Shown here: positions 32,640-44,900 of the stretch, piece after piece
How the letters are laid out: every line of letters starts with the position of its first letter
Numbering within the stretch: position 1 is the stretch's first letter
Assembly: GCA_002573605.1 (NCBI GenBank)
Contig: PDNA01000152.1
Coordinates: 17,568-81,567 of the forward strand
Length of the DNA: 64,000 nt
Direction: 5' to 3'
Source: Polytolypa hystricis UAMH7299
Taxonomy: Eukaryota > Ascomycota > Eurotiomycetes > Onygenales
Made by a program: the position numbers and the translations under genes
The notes under the pieces: generated by a model
Database searches by the model: none
The model's input: the letters and a program-made list of their open reading frames with translations, nothing else
Told to the model about the DNA's origin: nothing

Positions 32640-33590
32640 CGGCATGCGTTGGTGGAACGCCTGCCGTACTGTTGCCGGCAGCCTTGGGTCAGTCTACATT
32701 CAGTAATCCGCTCATCTACTCTGAATACCCAGACAATGAAATGCTGTCTTTCTCAGCCCCAACGGCGCATATTACTTCTCCGCCTCGAGCTTCCAGTTCT
32801 CCCCCAGTTCTCCGACCCTGAAATCGCTGGACTTGGTCAACTGGCCCACTCCGTCCCTGATGTCACCGCATTTGGTACTACTTACGAGATGAAGGAGACT
32901 CCTGGATAGGTGGGCGGTGTTCTAGGCTTCCACGATACGATATCGCAAGAGCAACCACAAATGGTATTGGTTCGACTGCAACAGTTTCAGTAAAACGTTC
33001 GTCTACACTACTTCTTCAGTCACTGGACCATTGACAAACGCATCTACGATCAATACGTGCTATTATGATCCCGGTCTTCTCATCGACGATGACAATACTA
33101 TGTATGTCGTCGATGGAAAATCCAATCTCTATATTGCGCGGTTGTCGGCCGATGGCCTTAGCTAAGTCTAAGCCAAGCAGGCTTTCACTGTCCTAACTAG
33201 GTACGCGTCAGTCGAAGGCAATCGCCCGTACAAGATCAACTGGGCATACTAGTCCTCGATGATAACCCTCCGGGGATGACCTTTATCGGGAGGGCACCCA
33301 GCATCTACGGGATCTGGAACAAAGTCATCCTTCAGGCCAACATTCGTCTGCCCATTCGTCTGCCCATTCTTTGCGGGGACTCGAGTGACGAGGGTAGTCT
33401 TGTCTAAGCACCGAACGGCTAATGGTACTTTAAGTCGTTCTCCTGGTGTTATCTAGCAGCGCGCCTCTCCATACTCACTCCGCTTACATGTAGCCACGGA
33501 TGACCATCGCTAGTTTGAGGCTCGAACAATGGTTGTTCTAGTCCTTACACCTGCCAGTACGCAAATGATTACTACTCTCAGTGCTTGTGA
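32640..33590 (+). pseudogene. GH43 glycosidase with C-terminal CBM1, pseudogene
   Basis: Remnant of a secreted arabinofuranosidase/xylosidase-type enzyme. A signal-peptide-like AVLLPAALGQ precedes STFSNPLIYSEYPDNEMLSF. Then YYFSASSFQFSPSSPTLKSL and LDLVNWP (about 32768-32845), the WYWFDCNSFSKTFVYTTSS block, CYYDPGLLIDDDNTMYVVDG and NLYIARLSADGLS (about 32960-33165), all typical of GH43. The end SPYTCQYANDYYSQCL is a family-1 cellulose-binding module, with the stop at 33588-33590. The frame is broken by several in-frame TAG/TAA codons (for example after SADGLS, after YKINWAY, before APNG) and by frame changes near 32820 and 32910. A 12-bp tandem duplication (33341-33364) is also present. Non-functional as read. 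Confidence 0.75.
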
Positions 33591-34339
33591 TCGCAGACAA
33601 TCGACTGTGGGGTCTTACATACAACATGTCTCAGTTTCTTTATCGTCGTTCAATCACCTAGGTTTCATTGTGTGCTGTATGATATAGATTGTGGGGTCCA
33701 TGAATGCCAAGCTTTTTAGCCCAACACTCTATTTGGACGTCAAGCCTGACACCCGCCGCAACCTGTTTCGGTCGTAGGCTCCACCGTCATAATCCTCAGG
33801 CTAGCTTCCTTATCGAGTGGGCTTTCTTAATTTCAATGCCGGAGTACGTCTTTTGAGGATTGGGAACCGAGCACTCCCTTAGCGGTTTCCGGCAATGATT
33901 TACGGCGGCTCTTGGCCCGGTTAAAATCTACCGGACATAACTCCGATACACTTTGAACCATGGATATTAGGCGGACTGGGCCGCCCGACCATAAAAAGGG
34001 GAGAGAGATTTTGTTGCTGGCGTCAAATTTCCCCGGGATTTTTTTCTGGGGTTTTCGGGAACCCGCAGTTGATCGGCTCATGGTCAAGGTGGGGGAAGCC
34101 CGTTGTGGCTAAATACATAGCCAAAATGTGGAGCTCGTTGGGCTCTCCGGGCTAAGTCATAGCTCTTCCGCCCCTATTCACGTTCTTGGCAGCAAGACTA
34201 CGCTGTGCAGCTCACTGGGTCATGTACAGCGGCCCTGGAGGCATTCACCGCGCTGGGCAAGAACCAGAAATATATTACGATGGGGTGCACTCTCTCCCCC
34301 CCCCTCCCTTGATCTGGGTTCTTCTTGTCACCTTTCAGG
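33591..34339. other. Intergenic region between two pseudogenes
   Basis: About 750 bases, no recognisable coding block. Probably the old promoter of the esterase pseudogene. Confidence 0.4.
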
Positions 34340-34864
34340 ATGTCATCTCTATCACTCTTTTGCTGCTCACAGCGATAGTCCAATGTATCTCCGCTCGCAC
34401 TGCCGGCTGTGGCAAAAGCCCATTGCTAGCGGAACGAAGTCGATGACGGTCAACGGCAAGAATCGCTAATACATCGTGTAGGTCCGCGCCAATTACAACC
34501 AGGACACGGCTTATAACCTCATATTCGGCTACAATTGGCGCGGTGGCACCATGAACGACATGGCCCCAGGCTACTACGGCCTTCGGGATCTTGCCAAGGA
34601 AACCACCATATTCGTCGCTCCCCAAGGTCTGAACAATGGCTGGCCCAACAGTGGCGGCGAGGAAGTGACATTCACAGATCAGATGGTTGATACGATTAAA
34701 AGGCTCCTTGTGCGTCGGCGAGGAGAAAGACTTTGCCCGGGGCCAGAGCTACGGCGGCGGAATGTCCCTTTTCCTCGCCTGCTCTCGGCCCGGTGATTAC
34801 CGCATACTAATATTTCACACTGGGCCATACGTAATCCCATTCTCCACCCCTATATTCTGCTGCT
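34340..34864 (+). pseudogene. Feruloyl esterase C-like (FaeC) pseudogene, truncated
   Basis: FaeC-type esterases release ferulate from arabinoxylan. A signal peptide is still visible (ISITLLLLTAIVQCISA), then AGCGKSPL, SMTVNGKNR, NYNQDTAYNLIFGYNWRGG, GLRDLAKETTIFVAPQGLNN, GGEEVTFTDQMVDTIK, and GQSYGGGMS holding the nucleophile Ser. Damage: a frame change just after the start, another near 34425, in-frame TAA at 34467-34469 and TAG at 34479-34481 where the family has Gln (CAA to TAA and CAG to TAG, both C-to-T), and a 1-base frameshift near 34710. Sequence after SRPGDY does not follow the family, so the 3' half is lost or scrambled. Confidence 0.8.
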
Positions 34865-35732
34865 AATATGCGCTTCGGGGCTTGCGCCGTTGCGAAATCA
34901 ACGGTAAGGGTGTTTTGTAGCCGCTATGTCAGCTTTCTACTTCATGAACCCAGTCCAGATGCTGTATTGCAAGGGACAATGGGCTGACGTGTAAATTCAT
35001 TGCGGTTTGCTCAACGGTAAAGTCATGGTTGCCAGGTTGCTACACAGAATCAAGCAGAACCAGAATGTGACGAGGACCCTCCATTATTCCGGTATAATGG
35101 TTATTGTCGAGACAGACGGAAGTATGACGTGGCCAACATTGAAGAAGGTAATTGTACAGCGGGTAAGGAAGGCAACTTGAACATCGCCAGAAAACTTCCC
35201 TAGCTACGGAGGCAAAAGGAATAATAGACAATAATTATATTACCCTCCCCCTGGAGAGAAAACCCCGCTTTCCTCAGCCAGCCCTGCATCGAAGCTTGAT
35301 CTATGTCGTGTATTAATTGCGGAATAATGATGATGCTGATGATGAGCCTGCATGATTTTGTCATCCTTGGTAATTATCTAAACCTTACTCCAGTTAAACT
35401 TTAACTAGCCTAATTGAGTTCGCTATCAAGACGAAATACAACAGTCAACAGATTTTATTCTAACCATTTCTCTCTTTGGGATAGAAGTAGACTTGTGAAC
35501 ATTCTTAATACAAGATGCCATCACCATAGCACAACTATTATTTTGGGACTGCCCCACCACCCGGAGTGATGAGATTGAATGAGTTGACTGAAGTATAGAT
35601 AGGCAAGAAACATACTATGTATAGTACATACATCATAGGCAAAAAGAAATGCACAAAGACTCATACTTCCCAAGTTCCCTCCAAGCATGTTAGCCTGTCC
35701 TGTCCTGTTGTACCTTGTCTATGAACGCGCGC
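34865..35732. other. Intergenic region
   Basis: About 870 bases holding the xylanase 3' UTR on the right side and decayed sequence on the left. No gene supported. Confidence 0.4.
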
Positions 35733-37092
35733 TCACAGACACTGAGAGTACCAATCGTTCGACTTCATGCACGTATATGGAGACTCGCAGGTCGTCGGTC
35801 CGTCATACCCTATCCCGCCACACTGGCCCCAGTGCGGCACAACTTGCCCAGGATCAGTGGGAGTGCTAGTCGGGCCTGTCACGCTTGTTGTGCTGGATGG
35901 CGGAGAAGTGCCGCCGCCGCCCCAAGCATCGAGCATAGCATAGTAGGCAGGCTTCTTCTGGTAATTTTCGTCCCAGGGGAGAGCATCGCCTTCACCGGGG
36001 AAAACGGAGGGAATCCAGCTATACTTATCAGTCGCATCCCAGACAGTTATCCCAAGGCACCTCGATACAGACTTGCAAGCAGTCACAACATTGCCATAGT
36101 CAGTTGCCTGTTGCTGCAAAGCACTGTCACTAGCAGGAGTTTCGGTGCGGATATCAAGTTCTGTGTACGCCACATCAACATCCAGGCTCGTAAAGTCATT
36201 TAAGTTGCTGGCAAGGGCGGATGAGGATCCGACATTGCCAACAATCAGATGTCCCTGTAAGCCAACACCATCAATCTTGACTCCATAGGACTTGATGAGG
36301 TTGACGATTCTCTGTGCACCACTAGACTTGGCCCCTGCGTGGTCAAGGTTGTAATCATTGTAGTATAGCTTCGCATTGGGGTCTGCAGCTGCGGCCGCCT
36401 TAAAAGCAATTGGGAGAAATGCTTCGCCAATGGTCCTGTAAAAGACACTATCGCGGTATGTGCCATCCTCATTCAATGCTACCAAAAACAGGGAAATGAC
36501 ATGTCAGTAGGCTGCCACCCAAAAATTAGAAAACAGGTGCAAAACACACACACCTTCATTGACAACATCCCAATGGACACATTTGCCTTTGTAGTGACCA
36601 GCAACGTTTGCAATGTGGTTCTCCATAATGGAAATTAGCGTTGCATTGTCGAAATTTCCATTAGAAACCCAGGACGGCAGCTGGCTGTGCCAGACAAGGG
36701 TATGGCATCGCAGAAACTGCCCGTTCCCAGCAGCCAAATCTGCGATCTGATCACCGTTGGCAAAGTTGAAATTGCCGCGTGAGGGTTCGGTGGCATCCCA
36801 CTGTTTAAGAGAAATCAGTTGCTGTTCAACTCTATCACTAACTAATAGTTGCGCAGCTATGCCAAGCTGAGGAGGATATTGTATATAGTACCTTTTGTGC
36901 ATTTCCTACAGTAATCTGGCCAAACTCCTCAGGATTGGAGATATGATCGATATAAACAGAATCAGAGAGTGTGGGATTATCAGTCGCAGTGCCAAAGTAC
37001 TTGCCTGCGGCCTCTGCACGGGTATTCAACCCATCTGCCGAGACCAAGCTGGCAACCAGAGCAAGCAGCCCACAGCTTGAGAAGTTGACCAT
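35733..37092 (-). CDS. Secreted GH10 endo-1,4-beta-xylanase with CBM1
   Basis: Cuts the xylan backbone outside the cell. Exons 36892-37092, 36554-36800 and 35733-36478 (donors GTACTA and GTGTGT; acceptors AAACAG and GGTAG) join cleanly to 397 residues. Signal peptide at about residues 1-19 (LLALVASLVSA). The GH10 barrel starts at KYFGTATDNP and includes LRCHTLVWHSQLPSWV. The acid/base Glu149 is in WDVVNEAL, split by intron 2, and the nucleophile Glu256 is in TELDIR. YYNDYNLD and GITVWDATDKYSWIP are also present. A Ser/Thr/Pro linker (about 338-362) leads to a C-terminal CBM1 (HWGQCGGIGYDG ... YTCMKSNDWYSQCL). The original start was chosen for its signal peptide. Unlike the two neighbouring hemicellulase genes it is intact. 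Confidence 0.94.
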
Positions 37093-37191
37093 TTTGTTGC
37101 GCGATACTGTTGAACAACTGAAACGAAAAAGAAAGAGACAGGCTCTGGAATGCTCGAACGGAAATGTTCCCTCGCGGTGGAAGGTTGGCGG

Positions 37192-37198
37192 CTTATAT
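37192..37198 (-). promoter_or_regulatory. TATA box of the xylanase gene, with adjacent CreA-type site
   Basis: Read on the minus strand, GTGGGGATATAAGC lies 100 bases before the start codon. TATAAG is a good TATA box, and GTGGGG fits the carbon-catabolite repressor CreA consensus SYGGRG. Function is inferred from known regulation of Aspergillus xylanases. Confidence 0.4.
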
Positions 37199-37691
37199 CC
37201 CCACCTTCTTTTCCGATAGTGCAACGATAGACGTCATTCTGGAAGGTGTCTATAGAGCATGGTGTCCTCTTCGTCTCGCTAAGTTGTCCTCATATAGTTG
37301 TAATCCGTGCACCTAATATCGACCCGTGGGTCCCTTGCGAGACGGCGCCATTTCCGTCGGGGCATGGCCGGTCCGTTCTCCGCAAGAAATAAGGCCTAGA
37401 AGCTGTAGATCGGTGAGCTCGCAGTTCTCGCCACACGTTTCCTCATCCGATCTCCATTTACCCTGTCTTGTTCCTGAAGCTACCGTGAGGGGTGCTTTGT
37501 CGGGGAATTTTCATTTCCTTGGGTTAGTATGCAGTGGAATTCCTCGACACAAGGATGGTGACAATTTTGTGCTTGAAACACGGCATGCTAACTACGCACC
37601 TCGGCTGAATGCGCCAAGTCTTTTTAACCGACTTCACTAGCAGCGGAAGAAAAGGCAAATCTACTCCGTGCATCGTCTATTTAAATTCCAC

Positions 37692-37697
37692 GGCTAA
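37692..37697 (+). promoter_or_regulatory. Possible XlnR site GGCTAA
   Basis: GGCTAA matches the XlnR consensus GGCTAR, about 600 bases upstream of the xylanase start. A six-base match can occur by chance. Confidence 0.2.
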
Positions 37698-40600
37698 TAT
37701 CTTATTAATCTTGGTCTTCATGAAAGGATATGCTCTTGGCAAAGTATGGAGAAAATGCATCGTGTCCCATCAAATGATTTTGAGCTGTTTCCCCCAATCC
37801 ATGAAGCTGCGAAGTAGGTGGGCTGCCTGACTAGGGGGGATTCACGAAGAGCTTGATCTAGGGTGCATAATAAGCAATGATGAATGAGAAGAAATAAAAG
37901 AAAAAATATGAAAAGCACAAAAGCAAGCTGTCCTCCCCCTGCCTTAGGCTCCATTGCAGTCAAAAGGACGTGATCCACCCTCATAATCTCAGACTCCTTG
38001 ACAGGTAACCCCACAGGCACACCAACAACTTCCCCTTCCCACCCCGCCTCCCATCTCCACATCCTCATTGGGCTCTTTGCCTCTGGCTCCTTCCCCGAGC
38101 GCGGAATGCCAGCCTCCAGGAAATAGGCCATCAGGCCTTTCCCGAAGTCGAAATCCCTTTGAGCTCCTTATCGTCACTGGAGACGGTCTCGCATGGCTCC
38201 TACACCCTAGTGGGACCGGCAAAGACAGGTGGAACCATTGCAAGAAACTGTCCCTCTGAATACCCCGGACGATCCCTATGTTCCGGTGGCTACTCCTGAG
38301 CAGCAGCAGCAGCAGCATGAGGTTGGCGGCGTCATTTCACCGAAATGACAAATGCTTCATTAAACGTTACAGGTCCTTCCACTGTCCTCATCTCCGAGAC
38401 GAATAAGCACCCAAAGGCTGTCCAGACGGCGGAGGTGGCAGAAGGCAGAATTATATACACTGTCCGCAACTTTCCCCGAAGCATTTCTGAACCTTCTGCA
38501 CAACGCAACGAGGAAAAGACCACTCACCAGCGCTTGCAACTACACACCAGCTGTTGACATCACATTTTGGGCAGAGCACAGCATTGAATCAGATTCAAAT
38601 CACAACAGTTCTACGCGAGAACAAACAACAGTAGTTTCAGCTATATCTAAGCTTGCCTAGAGTCCACCTGAACCTCAGATTTCGAATTTCGTTGAAGTTA
38701 GAAAACGACTGCGTTGCACGGGCTATGGTTCTATAAGACGGTGGTTGCATCTTTACCAGACCGGCTTCCGAAGCGTTTGTAGATACACTGGCAGAATGGT
38801 GCTGTAATGGCAATGCATCTGGTTCCGAGACATCTGAAATTTGTGTACTTATTGTTCGGTACACAAATGATGGCAGATACTGAGTGCTTCTCCCACGAGA
38901 ACTGCTGATCGAAAAAAAACGGGGAAAATATTGATGAAGGATAAGGACGCGGAGCTAATGCGCAAGCGCATATTAAGCTATATTTAACCTGATTATCCTT
39001 CTTAGAAAAAAAAGGGAAATGTTTCTCAAGGTGAGGAAGATGAGGGATACGGAGCAAAAAACAGCAGAACACACGGCCATTGTTAGTTCTAATGAAGACT
39101 GCTGGTCCGGGTTTGGTATAACTCCAGGCAGTGAAGGAGAAGCGGGGCCTGTTGCTTCTCAGCAGGCATAGAACAAGCCCTTTGGGACAAGAGAGGTGAG
39201 GCTTGCAGGTGGAACATTTTGATGGACAAAGATAGCCAAGAGCAGCACTCTATCGCGGGACGCCTCAACATGTCAAGGAATGTCAAATCAAGCAACTTTG
39301 CAAGGATTGCTCAGGGTCGATTTATGCTGGTAATCAACGCCCGGACTATGGGTCAGGCCAGGGGTAAATACATAATATTAGCTAATAGCCATGCGGGGCG
39401 AACTAGGTTCAGGGGCTAGATTCTGGGACTTGGAGAATGCCATGTGCGTTATACTAAATCATAGCTACAGAACTTGCTCGGCGCGACTTGCAGTGGGATT
39501 TTAACAACAGCCTGATTCCTCATAGTCAGTTTACCCAACGCTGACCCATATTTACCCGGATCCGAAAAAAATAACAACTCGAGATGGAGTACGGAGTATT
39601 ATTTGCTGAGAAAGCAAGCAAGAACCACTGGATGAGATTCGGTGCATGTAATTGACCAGTTAGGATATGTGATGGCAGAGACTCAGAGCTGTTGCCTATC
39701 TCAGTCATGCTTGATTAAGCTTTGGCATATTTGATCCCTCAGGATTCCTAAAGTGGGACTGAGGCTATCTATCTGTGGAGTTCTCTAAGAATATAGATAT
39801 AGGAGGCTCTCCAACTCAACTGACAATCTCAGCCTCAAAATTGTGGACTTTACTAGTGACGGGTCTTCTTTTGACAGCCCAAGGTAGTCAGCATGCGCGG
39901 TACAATATTTTCATCGTCTAACTTCGATTCGCGTAGTCAGCCGATGACAGCTTTGACTCCATGCTCCATAACATCATCACAGGCCAATACCTCCATTCAA
40001 GGATTAGCAAGCGACGAAGTTGAAAAGCTCGACAAGGCACATACAACCAGATGTCTGAGGTGACTGGATGTGGAGGCATTAATCAAATGATGCTGGAATT
40101 ATGAAGCAGCAACTACTCAGGAGATTTCGCGATCTTACTCGGGGAGTAGAGACGAAGTAATATGGTAAAAGTTATATCCACCCAGATCTAATTTCATGCT
40201 AATAGGTGATAGAAAAGAAATTGTGATCCCAGTGACATTCTGAAAAGAAAGCATCACCCACAAGCCACGGCACCTTAATCGGTATACGATTTAATTTCGC
40301 AGCCATGTGGAAAGATAGCTCGATTTAACTGCCCACCGACCCATATTCTAGCGCTGAAAATAACCTTCGTCCCGGTGATTAGGACATTGCATCCGGCTCC
40401 TTGTTTGCGCGAGGGAAACTTCCTTTGGGTTCTCGCACATTTCACCAGTGTTGTAGGCAGGTAGACAACCTTTTAGGACGGTTGACGTCTTATTGCACAA
40501 TTCTCGACAACGACGAAAGGTAGTTGTAGACATTAGGAGTTCACACATCCTGTACCTCTGCGCTTAGTGTCCTTGTTGCGTTTGCTAGAATCTAGGTGTA

Positions 40601-41921
40601 TAATTCACCTGCGAATGCCTTCTTCTCTTGGTTTTGTGGGAAGCGGACATTGGGCGTTTTAGGCAATGAGAAAGGCGTACAGGTTACAGAAAGAATAAAC
40701 AAGGCTGCGATGGATTTAGCTCAGCCTCGTGCCTCGTGAAGGTATGTAAGGCTACCCAACCCGCATGATGTGTCACTTGGGCCTTGACACTAGAGGGTCA
40801 GAAAGCTCTGGGTTCCTCACTCTTGAGGAATTGGCTTCCTGTCCATTCGGCTCTGCGGCTAGTAAGTGTTCTACAAGATTTCCCCTTTACCCCCCTTTCG
40901 CTAAGTTATTTCAGCTTTCACAGGTTTAGGTCCTTCATATCATAAGTCCAGCAAAGAACCAGATTTCTATATTATTCCTGATGCAAACAAATTACCTTCA
41001 ACTGCTGTAGAAAGTGGTTGATCAGAATGAGGTTGGAAGCTGAGACAAGTTCAGTCTATGTGACTCGTTAGTAGCCAGCGCGATATTCGTAAAGCTATCG
41101 TCCGTTCTTTCAAGGAGGGTGATAATAGACGCCTCCCTTCAAGTCTGGACCATTGATCAGGATGGCGCTCAGCAATTAGTCCAATAAGAGGCACACTATC
41201 CACAAATTGACTGGGGTAATGTGGATTGTCACAGAGAGCCATTATCTCACAGCTTGATTGTAGATTATATGGTCCAGTCCCACGTCCCCTGAAGCCGCTT
41301 GGCTCAGGGAATGACATTAACTCAAGAAGATATACTAGGAATCTCTCTGCCACCTGGTCGTGGTGTTAATAAGGCCTGCACTACCTTATCAATCGACAGA
41401 CTCCGAGATGGTGCTTTGAGATACATGGCGAGAGAAGATTGGACTCCTTCAGTGTAAATTGGTTTACGAAGGTCGAAGCCAATGGGACAGCTTGCTACGC
41501 CCCAGAGATAACCCTTGGCGGAGTACTGCTAGCAGCTGCTGGCTACATACTCCGTAGATACCAGTCAGTTCACTACCAAGAGTTTGTTATTACTGCAAGG
41601 ATATACCGTTATATTCTTGGGAATTTTGCAGTCGTCGGGTCGGATTGCTGTGCTGTTCAAAAAAAGAAAAGAGCAATGTGAACAAGGCTGAGGCTGCAGC
41701 CTGACCCCTCCCCGCACTGAAGTATTTCTTGGAGGGTTGTGCGCCAACACTCTCGTTTTTAATCATCGGCGTCGTCATAAAAAGTCCTTCCATCTTTTAT
41801 CATATCTGGAATCCCATCGCTCTCATTCATCCCTATTCATCAGGGCCCTGGACCGATTATAGCCGAATAGTAATGTCGGGCCTCGGAACCACTTGTTGCA
41901 CTCGGCCTTGCGTGCAATGTC

Positions 41922-44900
41922 ATGCAGATCATAAGCTTCAGTCATGAAGCAATCTCGACATGGAAACAGTGCGTCGAAACTGGATCAGCCGATGAGAATC
42001 TGGCTCAAAGAGCCACTTCCCTCTCTGCCTTCACAGCCCAACTCAAAGAATCGCTCGAAACCACGCCGAAACCCCTGACGAAGGAAGAGAATGAGTTGCT
42101 AGAGGTTTCCAAACAATGTCTAGCTACATCGACACAACTGAACGAGGAGCTGAATAAGATATCGAAACGTTTCACCGAGAAGCCTTTAGGCTTGTTTCGT
42201 GGCGCAGTTAGGATGTTCCGGAAGGGGGACCGCATTCCGAAGCTGAGAAAGACGATGGAGTCTTATCAAGAAGTCTTAGAGTCTGGTCTTCTTATCAAAC
42301 TATGGTACGACGACGTTATATCCTTTCAGGGAAATCACAGGTCTAACATAGTCTTTTTTCTTTTTCCAGTACCCAAGATGAAGCGAAGGATATACAAAAC
42401 CGAGAAGAGTTTAGCGAACTTAATAACACGCTTCAAGTCTTCATTAAATTGTACGCAGAAGGCCAAACACGAATTTCTGAGCTAGTTATGGGAGTCGACA
42501 AGATCGGCGAACTTGTTACTGCAGAGTTCGCAAAAGCTCGAAAGGATCAAGCGCGCGAGGGGGTACTTCGAGGCCTAAAGTTCGAGGGTATGAATGAGCG
42601 TCGTAATATAATTTCCGAAGCTCATGATGGCACGTTCCGCTGGGTCTTTTACGACGACCAGGAAGCGTCTGGAGAATGTGTGGACATCGATGATCCTTTA
42701 GCGTCGCGCTCTGGTGTTGTAAGATACGATGAGGGATTTACAGACAACACCTCCAGGCCGTGGGATAGTTTTCCAGACTGGTTGAAGTCCGCGGATGGAC
42801 TGTATTGGATCAGTGGGAAAGCTGGATCTGGAAAGAGCACGTTGATGAAATATCTTGTTGGAAATCACCAAACACAATTGAACCTCGCGACGTGGTGCCC
42901 GAACCCCCGTATCATTTCACATTTCTTCTGGATTTCCGGCCATGGAATGCAACGGAGCATTAAAGGTTTCCTTTGTTCTTCGCTGTTTCAAATAATTTCA
43001 AATAATGCCAATCTGTTCGATATATTAATCGCGAAATTCCCGCAGATCTTATTGAAAGACAGTCCGAGTGACTGGGATGTCGCGGAATTAGAGAAGATTA
43101 CCCTCTATGCCCTCGCAGAGCATACTGGAGCTACTTGCATCTTCCTCGACGGTTTAGACGAGATTTCCGAGGCAGGTAGTGCTTTTCAGCTATTAAACCT
43201 TCTCGACAAGCTGAAAGATATGCGCATGGTAAAACTTTGCGTGTCAAGCCGTCCAGAGGTTCGTTTCGCGCGGACCCTGAGCAAATATCCCAAGCTATGC
43301 GTCCAGGATTTGACGTATCAAGACATTTTCAAGTATACCACGGATTTCTTGAGGCCGCTCATCTCGTTAACTACGGATGAAGTTAGCAGCATTTACTTGA
43401 AGAACTTCGCCTCTACGCTCTGTCGCAAATCCGATGGCGTTTTTTTGTGGGCACATCTTGCCCTCAGGTCCCTCCAGAATGGGATCACTAATAATGATGA
43501 TTTAAAAGAATTATATCACCGGCTTGATATACTTCCAAAAGGCCTCCATGAACTTTTCAATGACATGTGGTTTCGACTGGGAGAGGATCAAAGCATCTAT
43601 CAGATAGCTGCCGCTAAGTACTTTAACTTTGTGGTTGAGAGTCAGTGGCGAAGGGAAGCGTTCGATTTTGAGTACAGCCTCAGCACGTTCCATCTTATGG
43701 CGGCGTTGGATACTTCTGTACAAAAAGAGTTGCTCAACAACGGTATTAGTCTCGATATGGGAGCTCTGAGATCCAAGTGCAAACTCACTATAAATCATGT
43801 ATTGACACGCTGCGCTGGGATTCTAGAACATCACTCCTTAAGGGGTTATTTTTCGACAGCCCGTCCCAATGTTATTACTCCCTTTTCACGTCAGGCTGTT
43901 TCGTTTATTCACCGATCCGCGAGTGACTTCCTTCTTGGAACAGAAGAAGGCCAAAATATCTTAAAGCATGACAAGTCAACAAAAGAAGATCGTCATGCTA
44001 GCCTTCTACGAGCTTCATTAGTGGAATTTCAAGTCAATGCTATCCACAGTCCTATGGGAATTGAACATCAGATTCTCTTTCTCCTCGATTTCCTACATGA
44101 CGCTGGACAAGTTGGGAAAAGGTTACGTCATCTTCCCATTCGCCAAGTGTTGCACACCACCCGCCACGTTTACACCAACGCTCCGCACCGAGGTTTATCC
44201 CAGAAGAAACCTGATCTCTATTTCCTCCTGGCTGAAAGCTGCCTACTAGATATCGTAATAACCATGCTACAGGCTTCTAGAGAGCCTATTTCTGCAAGGG
44301 ACATGAGCTACCTCCTTATCTGTGTAATTTCAGGATCGTTGAGACACGGTGGACTCGAATCAGCATTTGCAGAAATTACATGGCTTTTAGATCATGGGGC
44401 GGATGTGAACTTGCGAGGCCTATCTATCCGAGAGCTTCTACGCCTTCCATCGACATATAGCGCCCCGCATTCTATCCTAATGAGACTCGTGATGGATCTG
44501 CACAAATTTCCCGGTAGTACGACACTCGCCTTAATTGGTATCTTGTGCGACAGGGGAGCATTTCTGCAAGAGGAGTCTGCTATTTTCTATTTCTATGCAT
44601 CATCGCATAATGAATTGAGCGAGACGCATACGATATGGCCTTGTGTCGGATGGCCAATCTGGAGAAGGATGGAGAACCAAGTTGAGAACCAAGTTGTTTA
44701 CAAGGCGAATCTATCATTTTTGCTTCGGCTTACCCTAATGTCAATACATACTGCTAAAATAAGCGGAAACCAGAGCAAGCAATGGCCACCTGGCGACATA
44801 GCCAAGGAGCTTCTTGATCGCACTAGAGTTGGTGTTCCAGATCCGCCCGAGATACTAGGATATATCAACTCCCGAGAATATCAGCACGAAGCTGTGTTCC

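Larger units (their letters stand above)
37093..41872. other. Gene-poor stretch, 4.8 kb
   Basis: Begins with the xylanase promoter. No convincing gene. Protein-like pieces: minus strand 37930-38165 (DFDFGKGLMAYFLEAGIP ... RVDHVLLTAMEPK), plus strand 38345-38557 (TNASLNVTGPSTVLISETNK) and minus strand 41051-41353 (AERFLVYLLELMSFPEPSG). None has clear exon borders or a known family, and they may be relics. TACGGAGTA/TACTCCGTA motifs occur at 39590-39598 and 41548-41556. Confidence 0.35.
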
